64,000 nucleotides of DNA from Gammaproteobacteria bacterium (GTDB lineage: Bacteria; Pseudomonadota; Gammaproteobacteria; Steroidobacterales; Rariloculaceae): NCBI GenBank assembly GCA_022825505.1, contig JAJDWR010000063.1:62001-126000 (forward strand), written 5' to 3'. The translations under genes and the position numbers were made by a program. The notes under the pieces were generated by a model. The model saw nothing but the letters and a program-made list of their open reading frames with translations, ran no database searches and was not told where the DNA came from. Shown here in pieces: positions 39,662 to 48,616 of this stretch; position 1 is the stretch's first letter, and every line of letters begins with the position of its first letter.

Positions 39662-40906
39662 TCAAGCCAGCCGCGGCGAGACCGCAATATTGCCTAGTCC
39701 GCCGTAGCGGGGGAGTCCATCCAGATAGGGCGGGTAATCTTCACCCACGATCAGGGGTTCAAGATACCGCCGGCACGCCTCGGTGATGCCGAACCCGTCT
39801 TCGGTGATAAATTCCCGGGGCATCATTTTTTCCTGGTTGGCGACCTGGTCCAAAGGCACGTGTCCGATGCTCCACCGGTAGGGATCGTCGGACTCGCGCA
39901 CGATGGTCGTCATGATGGCCGTATGTCCTTCCAGCGCCAGTTCCACGGCCTTTTGGCCGACAGCGTATGCGTGCCGGACGTCGACCGCCGAGGCGATGTG
40001 TCGTGCAGAACGCTGCAGGTAGTCCGCCAGCGCGTAGTGGTACTTGAGTCCCAGCTCGGCCTTGACGAGACGGGCGACATTGGAAGCTACGCCGCCCAAC
40101 TGGGCGTGGCCGAATGCATCCTGGCCTCCGGCTTCGGCCACAAACCGGCCATCGGGGTGCCGCAGTCCCTCGGATACCACTACGACGCAGTACTCGTATC
40201 GGTCCACACTGGCGTGCACGCGCGCAAGGAAACGCGGCTGGTCGAACGGGACCTCCGGAAACAGGATAATGTGCGGTGCGCTGCCCGGATCCTTGCCTGC
40301 AAGGCCCCCCGCCGCCGCAATCCAGCCGGCGTGACGCCCCATCACCTCGAGAATGAATACCCTGGTCGAGGTCTTCGCCATTGAGGCCACGTCCAGTGTC
40401 GCCTCCATGGTCGACACGGCCACGTACTTCGCCACCGACCCGAATCCGGGGCAGTTGTCGGTGACCGGCAGGTCGTTGTCCACGGTCTTGGGGATGCCCA
40501 CGCAGGTCACCGGGAAGCCGAGTTCGCTGCCCAGTTGGGAGACCTTGTGCGCGGTGTCCATGGAATCGCCGCCGCCGTTGTAGAAGAAGTAGCCGATGTC
40601 GTGGGCCTTGAAGACCTCGATGAGCCGTTCGTATTCCGCGCGGTTCTCGTCCAGTCCCTTGAGCTTGTAGCGCGCCGAGCCGAAAGCGCCGCCCGGCGTG
40701 TGGCGCAGCGCTGCGATGGCTTCGTCGGATTCCAGGCTGGTATCGATCATGTCTTCCGTGAGGGCGCCGATGATGCCGTTGCGCCCGGCGTAGATCTTGC
40801 CGATGCGGTCGCTGTGCTTGCGCGCGGTTTCCAGCACCGCGCAGGCCGAGGCGTTGATCACGGCTGTGACGCCGCCGGACTGGGCGTAGAATCCGTTCTG
40901 CTTCAC
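39662..40906 (-). CDS. pfp: Pyrophosphate-dependent 6-phosphofructokinase
   Basis: Phosphorylates fructose-6-phosphate with PPi instead of ATP, reversibly. 414 residues. The donor-site motif GGGDSMD (111-117) and Lys140 in PKTVDNDL are the features separating PPi-dependent from ATP-dependent enzymes; MGRHAGW is the family substrate motif. Its presence together with hppA suggests metabolism that uses PPi. The 3' end abuts the symporter gene; the upstream side is divergent from the amine oxidase (121 nt between starts). Confidence 0.93.
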   Translation of the reverse strand: MKQNGFYAQSGGVTAVINASACAVLETARKHSDRIGKIYAGRNGIIGALTEDMIDTSLESDEAIAALRHTPGGAFGSARYKLKGLDENRAEYERLIEVFKAHDIGYFFYNGGGDSMDTAHKVSQLGSELGFPVTCVGIPKTVDNDLPVTDNCPGFGSVAKYVAVSTMEATLDVASMAKTSTRVFILEVMGRHAGWIAAAGGLAGKDPGSAPHIILFPEVPFDQPRFLARVHASVDRYEYCVVVVSEGLRHPDGRFVAEAGGQDAFGHAQLGGVASNVARLVKAELGLKYHYALADYLQRSARHIASAVDVRHAYAVGQKAVELALEGHTAIMTTIVRESDDPYRWSIGHVPLDQVANQEKMMPREFITEDGFGITEACRRYLEPLIVGEDYPPYLDGLPRYGGLGNIAVSPRLA

Positions 40907-41027
40907 GTTGGTACTCCCGGAGAACGAGGGTGGTCAGGCGCGCAGAGAATACCAGAGCCGCCGCACGGTTTTCGTGGCGTGTAACATTGGGCCGGAGCCG
41001 CCAACCGGCGGCGAACGGGACGCAGTA

Positions 41028-42629
41028 ATGGAGAGACGTGACAGCCAGGAATCCACGACGCTGACGAAGCGGGAGTTTCTGCGGGGATTCGCATCCGTCA
41101 GCGGACTTTCCGCCGTGATGGCCGCCCTGGATGCGTGGGACATGAGCATTGCGTCGGCCGCGACCGCGCCGCCGGTTCTTGACGGCAGGGCCGACGGTAC
41201 CCGGGTGCTCATCTTGGGGGCCGGCATCGCCGGCCTGACGACGGCTTATGAACTGACCGAGCGGGGCTACGACTGCCGGATCATCGAGGCGCGGTCCTTT
41301 GCCGGCGGCCGCTGCCAGACGGCGCGCAACGGGTTCCGGCTGGAAGAGGTGGGCGGAGAATCGCAGGAATGCGAATTCGACGAAGGGCAGTGGTTCAATA
41401 CCGCCGCGTGGCGAATACCCGCCCACCACAAGTCGTTGTTCCATTACTGCCGCGAGTTCGGGATTCCCATGCAGACGCTGATCAGCTCGAACGAGTCGAC
41501 CTATCTCCGCTACGAGAACATCGAAGGACCGCTGGTGGGGCGCCGGGTCCGCCGCCGCGAGGTGATGATGGACATGCGGGGCTACACGTCGGAGTTGCTC
41601 GCGAAACTGGCGCACCAGGGTGCGCTGGATGGCGAACTGACGGCCGACGACAGGGAACAGCTCATCGAGTACCTGGTGGCGGAGGGCTATCTCGACCCGA
41701 TCGACCTTGCCTACAGGGGAACGACCGAACGGGGCTGGGCGGTGGATTTCGCCGGCCCGCTGGAGCCCGGGCAGCCGTCCGAAGCGCTGGCGCTGAGGGA
41801 ACTGCTCCAGTCAGGGCTCGGTAACACGTTCCGGGCCGTGTCGTCATTCGAACGTCCCTACACGATGCTTCAGCCGGTGGGTGGCATGGACCGGATTGCG
41901 GCGGCATTCGAGGAACGCGTCGGCCATTTGGTTACCTACAACGCCGAGGTCCGGGAGTTACGCCAGAACGGGCAGGAGGTACAGGTCCACTATCGGGACG
42001 TGCCCAGCGGTGACCTGGTCACGGCGACCGGCGACTACTGCGTAACGACCATTCCGCTCGCAATCATGCGCGACATACCCAACGACCTGTCCGACCGTTG
42101 CAAGGCGGCCATCGGCGCGGCGACACCGTCCCAGGTCGGCAAGCTCGCCCTGCAGATGAATCGCCGCTTCTGGGAAGAGGACGATGCCATCTTCGGCGGT
42201 TCCAGCCAGACGGATCTCTCCGGCGGATCGGTCATCTATCCCTCCCACGGTTTCCTCGGCCGGAAGGGGATCGTTCAGGGGTACTACGTGTTCGGCGATA
42301 CTTCGGATACGGTCGGCGCCATGGGCCTTGCGCAGCGCACGGAGCGCGGCCTGGCGAACGGCGAGAAACTTCATCCCGGTCAGTTCCGCAGCCACTACGA
42401 CGGCAAGTCGATCTCGGTGGACTGGCAGCGCGTGCCCCACAGTCTCGGCGGATGGGAGAGTTGGTCGGACGAGGCGCGCCGGGAGCATTTCCCGGTTCTG
42501 CTGGAGCCTCAGGGACGCGTGTATTTTGCCGGGGCGTATCTAAGCTACCTGACCGGCTGGCAGGCTGGTGCGATCGAATCGGCCTGGTACCAGGTCGAAC
42601 GGCTCCACGCGAACGCTGCGTCCGTGTAG
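41028..42629 (+). CDS. Flavin monoamine oxidase-family protein, probably exported
   Basis: FAD-dependent oxidase of the amine oxidase superfamily, 533 residues. The dinucleotide-binding motif LGAGIAGLTTAYEL is followed by IEAR and GGRCQT; near the C-terminus FAGAYLSYLTGWQAGAIESA closes the FAD site. The N-terminus TKREFLRGFASVSGL plus a hydrophobic stretch resembles a Tat signal with Lys-Arg instead of Arg-Arg. The ATG at 41028 was chosen because upstream in-frame codons have no family similarity. Substrate (an amine or amino acid) unknown. Confidence 0.85.
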   Translation: MERRDSQESTTLTKREFLRGFASVSGLSAVMAALDAWDMSIASAATAPPVLDGRADGTRVLILGAGIAGLTTAYELTERGYDCRIIEARSFAGGRCQTARNGFRLEEVGGESQECEFDEGQWFNTAAWRIPAHHKSLFHYCREFGIPMQTLISSNESTYLRYENIEGPLVGRRVRRREVMMDMRGYTSELLAKLAHQGALDGELTADDREQLIEYLVAEGYLDPIDLAYRGTTERGWAVDFAGPLEPGQPSEALALRELLQSGLGNTFRAVSSFERPYTMLQPVGGMDRIAAAFEERVGHLVTYNAEVRELRQNGQEVQVHYRDVPSGDLVTATGDYCVTTIPLAIMRDIPNDLSDRCKAAIGAATPSQVGKLALQMNRRFWEEDDAIFGGSSQTDLSGGSVIYPSHGFLGRKGIVQGYYVFGDTSDTVGAMGLAQRTERGLANGEKLHPGQFRSHYDGKSISVDWQRVPHSLGGWESWSDEARREHFPVLLEPQGRVYFAGAYLSYLTGWQAGAIESAWYQVERLHANAASV

Positions 42630-42717
42630 TCATGCCCCGTTCAACCCGTTGTAGCGTAGACGCTCGCCGATCTTCGCCCTGATATCGGGAACAACAACTC
42701 AGAGGCTGGAGGATTAC

Positions 42718-43389
42718 ATGCGGATTGTCTTGCTCGGCGCACCGGGCTCGGGAAAGGGTACCCAGGCGAAGCGGCTGCAGGCGGATCGGGGTTGGCCCCA
42801 GGTATCCACCGGTGACTTGCTGCGGGATGCGGCCAACGCAGGCACTGCCATGGGTCTGCGCGCCAGGGCTGCCATGAATGCCGGTGAACTGGTCGCTGAC
42901 GAGGTGGTGCTGGGCATCATCAAGGACCGGCTGGGCTTCGACGACGCGGGCTGCGGCTACGTCCTCGACGGCTTTCCCAGAAATCTGGCCCAGGCCGAGG
43001 CCCTGGACGGCGTCCTGGCGGAACTCGGCCAGACGCTGGATGCGGCCGTGCTCATGGATGTGCCCCACGAGTTGCTGATGAAGCGGCTTACGGGCCGGCG
43101 CACCTGTTCGAAGACGGGCAGACTGCTGAACATCCATTTCTCGCCCCCCGAGGAAATTCAGGCATGCATCGACGCGGGTGGCGAACTCCTGCAGCGGGAC
43201 GACGACCGAGAGGAGACCATCCACAATCGCCTGGAGGTCTACCAGCGCCAGACGGAGCCGCTGATCGAGTACTACCGCGGTCGCAACCTGCTGAGCGTCG
43301 TCGGGGCCGATGGCTCCATCGACGAGGTCTACGCCGGTCTCGTCGACGCCCTCGACGGATTGGAAATCGCCGGGCATGCTTTCCCCTGA
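42718..43389 (+). CDS. adk: Adenylate kinase
   Basis: Interconverts ATP + AMP and 2 ADP. P-loop GAPGSGKGTQ at residues 7-16, AMP-binding STGDLLR, DGFPRN, and a long-form LID (GRRTCSKTGR ... RDDD). 223 residues, normal for long-type bacterial Adk. A good ribosome-binding site (GGAGG) precedes the ATG. The 3' end overlaps the following short reading frame by 14 nt. Confidence 0.97.
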   Translation: MRIVLLGAPGSGKGTQAKRLQADRGWPQVSTGDLLRDAANAGTAMGLRARAAMNAGELVADEVVLGIIKDRLGFDDAGCGYVLDGFPRNLAQAEALDGVLAELGQTLDAAVLMDVPHELLMKRLTGRRTCSKTGRLLNIHFSPPEEIQACIDAGGELLQRDDDREETIHNRLEVYQRQTEPLIEYYRGRNLLSVVGADGSIDEVYAGLVDALDGLEIAGHAFP

Positions 43390-43543
43390 TGAGGCCGCTC
43401 GCCAGACACTTGATGCTCTGGGCATGGGGCCGCGCATCGCTCCCGGGTGGATCAACCGGCTGTCGGCCCAGTTCATGGGCCGCCTGCTGACCCGCAAGGC
43501 GGCGATCCGGCTCATCGCGAAAAACACCCTGCGCCTGTCGTGA
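43376..43543 (+). pseudogene. C-terminal remnant of a short-chain dehydrogenase/reductase
   Basis: A 55-residue frame starting with ATG at 43376 inside the adk end. Its content (SPDEAARQTLDALG, then RIAPGWINRL and a basic tail) matches the conserved C-terminus of SDR enzymes, which ends in a V-x-P-G-x-x-N-R-type segment. The Rossmann fold and catalytic parts are absent. Overlaps with both neighbours (14 nt with adk, GTGA with the sterol-reductase gene) mean it could still be translated and couple the flanking genes. Evidence is by recall of the family pattern. Confidence 0.5.
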
Positions 43544-44625
43544 TCGATCTGCTGCCGGTATTTTTCGCGCCGTGGCTCATCTATGCGGGCATCGTCGTGC
43601 TGCACGTCCTGCTGCCGGCCCGCCGTGTCGAGGGCTATGTAGTGGATGAGCGCAGTGGCGAACCGCTTCGTTACCGCCTGAACGGCCTGCTCGTGCTGGC
43701 GGTCGGCGTGGTTGTCTGGTTGGCTGCAGGGTACAGCGGCGTCATGCCTTGGGACTGGCTGTGGACCCATCGCTGGTCCGGCGCGGCCGGCGCGTTCGTT
43801 CTGGGCTTGATCGCGACCGCCGCGGTGGTTCTGTGGGCGCCTGGCCAGGGAGGCTCGCTGCTGGCGGAACTGTACCTGGGGCGGCGGGTGAATCCGCAGA
43901 TGTTCAACCGCCGCGCCGACGCGAAGATGTTCCTGTATCTCGCGGGCGCCGTGCTGCTGGAACTCAATCTGCTGGCGTTCGCGGCGCACCATTTCCTCAC
44001 CTATCCGGATGATCCTTCCCCGGGGGTCGTGCTGTACGTTCTGCTCATGTCCTGGTTCGTCTGCGATTACCTGGTCTTCGAACGGGTGCACCTCTATACC
44101 TATGACCTTTTCGCCGAGCGCGTCGGCTTCAAACTGGTTTGGGGCTGCCTTTGCTGGTACCCGTACTTCTACGTGGTGGGACTGTGGACGGTGGCCGATC
44201 TGGCCAACCCGCACTCGCCCGCCTGGTTGCTTGTCGTTGCCGCGCTGGTCTTCCTTTTCGGCTGGTCGCTGTCCCGGGGTGCGAACATGCAGAAATACAC
44301 CTTCAAACGGTATCCGGAAAAGGTCTTTCTCGGCCGGATGGCGCCGAAGACGTTCTCGGATGGCGAGCGCCGCGTACTCTACAGCGGTTTCTGGGGTGTA
44401 TCGCGGCACGTCAACTATCTGGGGGAAGTCCTGATGGCCTGCGGACTGGCCTTGTCGCTGGGCTGGCTCCTGGAGCCCGGGCCGTGGCTCTACCCCCTCT
44501 ACTACGTGGTGCTCCTGCTCCTGCGCGAGCGCGACGACGACCGCCGCTGCGCCGAAAAGTACGGGCGACTCTGGGAACAGTACCGCCGGAAGGTGCCCTG
44601 GCGGATCGTGCCCCGCGTGTACTGA
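43540..44625 (+). CDS. ERG4/ERG24-family (sterol) reductase homologue
   Basis: Polytopic membrane protein of 361 residues related to delta14-, delta7- and delta24(24-1)-sterol reductases. Family landmarks are seen in order: LYLGRRVNP (112-120), WYPYFYVVGLW (206-216), NMQKYTFKRYP (249-259), GFWGVSRHVNYLGE (283-296) and a C-terminal KYGRLWEQYRRKVPWRIVP (340-358). NADPH is the usual reductant. Start is GTG 43540, overlapping the previous stop as GTGA. Such genes are rare in bacteria (Coxiella and Methylococcus are known cases). No other sterol-synthesis gene is in the window, so the substrate could be an acquired sterol or another isoprenoid. Confidence 0.82.
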   Translation: MIDLLPVFFAPWLIYAGIVVLHVLLPARRVEGYVVDERSGEPLRYRLNGLLVLAVGVVVWLAAGYSGVMPWDWLWTHRWSGAAGAFVLGLIATAAVVLWAPGQGGSLLAELYLGRRVNPQMFNRRADAKMFLYLAGAVLLELNLLAFAAHHFLTYPDDPSPGVVLYVLLMSWFVCDYLVFERVHLYTYDLFAERVGFKLVWGCLCWYPYFYVVGLWTVADLANPHSPAWLLVVAALVFLFGWSLSRGANMQKYTFKRYPEKVFLGRMAPKTFSDGERRVLYSGFWGVSRHVNYLGEVLMACGLALSLGWLLEPGPWLYPLYYVVLLLLRERDDDRRCAEKYGRLWEQYRRKVPWRIVPRVY

Positions 44626-44634
44626 ACTGGTCGA

Positions 44635-44754
44635 ATGAGAATACTGCTGATCGGTCTGCTCGCCCTGTTCCGCCGGGCCTCCCTGCTGATCGAGATCACT
44701 CCGCAGGAGTGCGGACTCCGGGACTTTCAGATCAGCAACGACTGGATGGAATAG
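44635..44754 (+). CDS. Possible 39-residue small protein
   Basis: A short frame (starts MRILLIGLLALFRR, ends SNDWME) between the sterol-reductase and sulfotransferase genes, with its stop directly abutting the next start. The first half is hydrophobic with basic residues. No family was recognised; it may be only a spacer that couples translation. Confidence 0.25.
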   Translation: MRILLIGLLALFRRASLLIEITPQECGLRDFQISNDWME

Positions 44755-46017
44755 TTGGACAACCGCTACCTTCGGCCGTACCGCCCGCTTCCGGTTGCTG
44801 TTTTCGACCGGGCAGGCCGGCTGGCCCGGAAGTTGGGTCTTGGTGGCGGACTCGATGTCGACAGGATGATCGCCGCGGCGCGACGAAAGACCGGGCTGAA
44901 CGATTTCGGCGACGATTGGTTCCTTGAGCCCCTGACGGTACTGGTCAAGTCAATCAACGAGGAAGCACGACTCACTCCGGTCGGCACTGCCATACAGAAA
45001 TCGAGAATCGTATCGGCCCTGTCGACCCGGCTTCGCGCCAAATACCTGATCGGGAAGCACCCCGAAATACTCGACCTGGATCTGGGCAGGATCATCCTGA
45101 TTACGGGCCTGCAGCGAACCGCGACGACGACCCTGCACAGACTGATCGCCGCGGACCCGGATATTCGGGCACTCAGCTCATGGGAGGCATTGAATCCGGT
45201 GCCGCTGAGAGGGGAGAAGCCGGGCGACCCCCGAAGCCGGATCAGGATGGCCAAATTCGCGGAGAAGACGATCGGTTTTCTGGCGCCCGATTTCGCCGCC
45301 ATTCACCCGCTCCGGCACGACGCGGCTGAAGAGGATGTCTTCCTGCTGGACCTTTCCTTCATGAGCCAGTCGCCGGAAGCGACGATGCATGTGCCGACCT
45401 ACGCAGCGTGGCTGGAGCGGCAGGATCACGGCAGGGCCTACCGGTACCTGCTCACAATGCTCAAGCTGTTGCAATGGCAACGTCCGGCAAGCAACTGGGT
45501 CCTGAAAACACCAAACCATCTGGAACACCTCGACGTGGTGTTTCGGGTGTTGCCGAATACCACCGTCGTTCAGACTCATCGGGACCCGCAGAAGGCGGTG
45601 GCTTCTTTCTGCAGCATGGTCGCACATGGCCGTGGAATTCTGAGTGACCACGTGGATACGGGTGAGATCGCGCGCCACTGGGTGAGCAAGATGCGCCGTA
45701 TGCTGGCGCGGTCAATGGAGACTCGCAGTTCTGCTAGTGCCGACGCGTTTTTGGATGTGTCGTACTACGATTTCCTCACGACTCCGATTGAGGAAGTACG
45801 CAAGATCTACGTGCATGCCGGGATCGTATTCAGCGAGGAAGCGGAACTGGCAGCAACCGCGATATCAGCTCGAGATGTCAAGGATCGTCACGGCAAGCAC
45901 ATCTATTCCCTGAGTAGTTTTGGCCTGAATGCCGATCAGGTGGATGAGGCCTATGCCTTCTACAGGCGCGCATTCCGGATTCCTGATGAAGGCGCCAGCG
46001 GTCCGGGCGCTCGATAG
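44755..46017 (+). CDS. Sulfotransferase-family protein
   Basis: Predicted PAPS-dependent sulfotransferase, 420 residues. The 5'-phosphosulfate-binding loop ITGLQRTATTTLHRL lies at 116-130, and the 3'-phosphate region is around NTTVVQTHRDPQKAVASF. No signal peptide. It starts with TTG immediately after the stop of the preceding small frame (TAGTTG), preceded by a GGATGGAA stretch; a later start is possible. Its position behind a sterol-reductase homologue suggests a lipid or sterol alcohol as acceptor, but this is inference. Confidence 0.82.
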   Translation: MDNRYLRPYRPLPVAVFDRAGRLARKLGLGGGLDVDRMIAAARRKTGLNDFGDDWFLEPLTVLVKSINEEARLTPVGTAIQKSRIVSALSTRLRAKYLIGKHPEILDLDLGRIILITGLQRTATTTLHRLIAADPDIRALSSWEALNPVPLRGEKPGDPRSRIRMAKFAEKTIGFLAPDFAAIHPLRHDAAEEDVFLLDLSFMSQSPEATMHVPTYAAWLERQDHGRAYRYLLTMLKLLQWQRPASNWVLKTPNHLEHLDVVFRVLPNTTVVQTHRDPQKAVASFCSMVAHGRGILSDHVDTGEIARHWVSKMRRMLARSMETRSSASADAFLDVSYYDFLTTPIEEVRKIYVHAGIVFSEEAELAATAISARDVKDRHGKHIYSLSSFGLNADQVDEAYAFYRRAFRIPDEGASGPGAR

Positions 46018-46046
46018 AGATCTCAAGGGTGTAAGGACATTCCTTG

Positions 46047-46067
46047 ATGTATACATATAATGTACAT
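46047..46067. promoter_or_regulatory. brnTA promoter/operator with two palindromes
   Basis: A perfect 10-bp palindrome ATGTATACAT (46047-46056) is followed by ATGTACAT (46060-46067), giving a repeated ATGTAxxCATAT-like pattern. TATAAT (46056-46061) between them is a perfect -10 box; no good -35 is seen at standard spacing. This is the expected place for BrnA autoregulation, 12 nt upstream of brnT. Confidence 0.6.
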
Positions 46068-46078
46068 ATCATCAGCAC

Positions 46079-46357
46079 ATGGATGTAATATGGGATCCGG
46101 CGAAGGCCAGGTCGAATTTGAAGAAGCACGGAGTCAGCTTCTCCGATATGGAAACGGTGTTTCGCGATCCTCATGCAATCAGCCTTGAGGACTCCGATTC
46201 GAGATTCGAAAACCGTTTCATCGTCATTGGCATGGACGCTTTGGGTCGCGTCGTAGTCGCAGCGTATGCATACCAGAACGACGCAATCCGACTCATTTCT
46301 GCACGAAGAGCAACCAAGTCTGAGAGAGATGTGTATGAGGAAGGAGTACGATTTTAG
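46079..46357 (+). CDS. brnT: BrnT-family toxin (ribonuclease)
   Basis: 92-residue toxin of the BrnT (DUF497) family, a RelE-fold ribonuclease. Typical family elements are present: WDPAKARSNLKKHGVSF at the start and RLISARRATKSERDVYEE at the end, where Arg/His residues form the active site. It overlaps the antitoxin gene by about 23 nt; the order toxin then antitoxin is normal for this system. Confidence 0.92.
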   Translation: MDVIWDPAKARSNLKKHGVSFSDMETVFRDPHAISLEDSDSRFENRFIVIGMDALGRVVVAAYAYQNDAIRLISARRATKSERDVYEEGVRF

Positions 46358-46586
46358 CGAGGGCAAGCGTGGCCCCATTTTGAAATCCAGCGGTAAGACC
46401 CGGGTGACCATGTATCTCGATAACCATGTGATCGAGGCATTCAGGGCGAAAGGGGATTCAACTGGTCGCGGATATCAGACTCTCATCAATGAGGCTTTGG
46501 GGGAACACATTGCCAGGGCGGCCAAGCCTGTGGATGCGAGAACCCTTCGGCGCATCCTGCGAGAAGAACTCAAGAAGGCCGGTTGA
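46335..46586 (+). CDS. brnA: BrnA-family antitoxin
   Basis: 83-residue antitoxin with a flexible, basic N-terminus and a ribbon-helix-helix segment (TRVTMYLDNHVIEAFRAKG, then YQTLINEALGEHI). Expected to bind BrnT and the palindromic operator upstream. Start at 46335; another ATG at 46329 is in frame. Both overlap the end of brnT. Confidence 0.9.
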   Translation: MRKEYDFSEGKRGPILKSSGKTRVTMYLDNHVIEAFRAKGDSTGRGYQTLINEALGEHIARAAKPVDARTLRRILREELKKAG

Positions 46587-46705
46587 CGCCTTTGAGCGCG
46601 AGCGTTTCCAAACTTCCACACTGAGCGTTTGCGCTCCTCCAAATGCTGGGATTTGGAGGTAACGTTGGCTGGCGAAGCATGCATCTGCGTAAAGTTGGGA
46701 GAACG

Positions 46706-47779
46706 ATGGGGAAGGGGACCGGCAACCGTCCCGGGGATTACAACGGGATCGCCAGCGCGGTGTCCGCCGCGGTCATTGATCGCCTGTCGCAAAGGGAGAC
46801 GATCGGTCCTGTGCCGGAGAGTGTCCGCATCGACGGCAGCGTCTGCCTGATCACAGGAGCCAACAGCGGATTGGGGAAGGCCGTGGCCATCGACCTGGCG
46901 AAGCGCGGTGGCCATGTCCTCATGGCCTGCCGAAGCGGCCATCCGGAGGCCGGTGAGGAGGTCAGGCGCGCATCCGGCAGCGACAGAGTCGAAATGCTCA
47001 GGGTCGATCTCGCGGATCTTGAGTCCGTGCACGGGCTTTGCGACCTGCTCAACCGCCGGCGACGGCGGCTGGACATCACCGTGCTCAATGCGGGCCTCAT
47101 GCCCGGCAGCGCCCGCAGGTCTCCCCAGGGATACGAATTGATGTTCGCCGTGCACTTCCTGGCCAACCGGGTGTTGATCGATCGGCTGTTGGACGACGGC
47201 CTGATTCGGCCTTCCGCCCGCCGAGACGAACGTCCCCGAATCGTGATCGTGGCCTCCGAAGCGCATCGGTCCGCGGGTCCCATCGACTTCGACGACTTCG
47301 GCGCCTTTGCCGACTATGGCCTGAAGGATGGACTCAGGTATTACGCGGCAAGCAAACTGCGCCTGTGCACCTATGCCCACGAACTGTCGCGCCGCCTGAA
47401 CCCCGAAGGCGAGGTTCGGGTCGCCGTGAATTCCCTCTGCCCCGGGCCGGTCAATTCCAACATCGCCCGGGAGGCGCCGCCTTTCCTCAAGATTCTGCTC
47501 GTTCCGGTGATGAAACTGCTGTTCGCGTCGCCCGAGAAAGCGGCCAAACCCGTCATCTACCTGTGCTGTGCGGAGGAAATGGGACAGCGCAGCGGCGTGT
47601 ATCTCCACTTGATGCGAGAGAAAGCGGCGTCGCCGCTGGCGAGGGACAAGGAGGCCGGTGTGCGGCTTTGGCGGGTCAGCGCGGCGCTGCTGGAGAAACA
47701 CGCCTCGGCACGCAGTGCAGGAAGCGGAAATGCACTCATGGCGCGCTTTTCCGATGGCCGCGGGGCACTACGCCCGTAG
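46706..47779 (+). CDS. Short-chain dehydrogenase/reductase, retinol-dehydrogenase-like
   Basis: NAD(P)-dependent oxidoreductase, 357 residues. Nucleotide-binding TGANSGLGKAVA, then VLNAG, catalytic IVIVASEA (Ser) and YYAASK (Tyr/Lys). The NSGLG pattern and size resemble the retinol dehydrogenase/WWOX-like group. The ATG at 46706 follows GGGAG; the frame is open further upstream. The 3' end overlaps the convergent toxin gene by 12 nt. Substrate unknown. Confidence 0.85.
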   Translation: MGKGTGNRPGDYNGIASAVSAAVIDRLSQRETIGPVPESVRIDGSVCLITGANSGLGKAVAIDLAKRGGHVLMACRSGHPEAGEEVRRASGSDRVEMLRVDLADLESVHGLCDLLNRRRRRLDITVLNAGLMPGSARRSPQGYELMFAVHFLANRVLIDRLLDDGLIRPSARRDERPRIVIVASEAHRSAGPIDFDDFGAFADYGLKDGLRYYAASKLRLCTYAHELSRRLNPEGEVRVAVNSLCPGPVNSNIAREAPPFLKILLVPVMKLLFASPEKAAKPVIYLCCAEEMGQRSGVYLHLMREKAASPLARDKEAGVRLWRVSAALLEKHASARSAGSGNALMARFSDGRGALRP

Positions 47780-48235
47780 GGGTATTGCGGGCGACGCGGC
47801 GGTCCAGGGGTTGATTGCCTTGACGCCGGTGTTTCGAAACCGCTCCTCGCTTCCGGTCACGATGGTCAATTGGCGGCTGCTCGCCGCGCCGGCGAGCATA
47901 CAGTCCGGCAGGTGGTGGTCGAGAGGCTCTCCCAGACGTCGTTTTACTTCCATGATCGCCGCGCATGCCAGTGCATCGGAAGCGGTCCAGTCAAGTACAC
48001 GATCTTCAAAGACGTCATCGAGGATGTTCTGAAATCGCGCGGCCAACGCCTCCCGGCGCCGGCCCGGGTTCAGCCGTCCGATTCCGTTCAGGATTTCCCA
48101 AATGGTGATGGTTGAAATGGAGATTCCCTCGATCGCGATCGCGTCGAGAAAGTACGCTACCCGGGGTTCGGGGTAAGGCCGCATCATTTCCGACACGACA
48201 CTTGCGTCCAGGATCCATGCGGCAGGAGCGGTCAC
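47768..48235 (-). CDS. PIN-domain toxin (FitB/VapC type)
   Basis: Predicted RNase toxin, 155 residues. The first acidic residue Asp10 lies in WILDASVVSEMMRP, a FitB-like N-terminus; further acidic positions (IWEILNGIG, then HHLPDCMLAGAA) complete the PIN metal site. The start overlaps the antitoxin stop as ATGA, so the pair is translationally coupled. Confidence 0.88.
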   Translation of the reverse strand: MTAPAAWILDASVVSEMMRPYPEPRVAYFLDAIAIEGISISTITIWEILNGIGRLNPGRRREALAARFQNILDDVFEDRVLDWTASDALACAAIMEVKRRLGEPLDHHLPDCMLAGAASSRQLTIVTGSEERFRNTGVKAINPWTAASPAIPLRA

Positions 48236-48489
48236 GCCTCTTTCCCTTTGGCGAGTTCAACACGGCGTTGGCCAAGCCGCCCGGGCAGCAACAACTCCAC
48301 TCCATGCTCCGGTCCGAAATAGTGCCTGAACGCATCGGATGGTTTGGTACGGCGCTCGGCTCGCGCGCGCTTCTCGCGAATGACGCGACGGATGAATTCT
48401 TCCGTCGAAATGTCGACAAGACGTGCTTCGCGTTGCACCCACGCCCTGTCTCTCGGGTCGATATCTCGCGCGGTCATGGTGGCACTCAT
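48232..48489 (-). CDS. FitA-like antitoxin of the PIN toxin
   Basis: About 85 residues from MSATMTARDI; a second ATG (48477) is four codons later. It has a ribbon-helix-helix-like N-terminal half (VQREARLVDISTEEFIRRVI) and a C-terminal tail suited to toxin binding. It is directly upstream of and coupled to the PIN toxin. Confidence 0.75.
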   Translation of the reverse strand: MSATMTARDIDPRDRAWVQREARLVDISTEEFIRRVIREKRARAERRTKPSDAFRHYFGPEHGVELLLPGRLGQRRVELAKGKEA

Positions 48490-48616
48490 CGGGCCAGGCC
48501 CCTTGCAGGGATAGTGATTCTTCTGCGAACGCGATGCCAGCATCATTTGCCGTCAAAACGGCTGGATTCATCACTGGCAGTGCTCACGCGTGCGTGATAA
48601 GAGGCAAGTACAGCCG

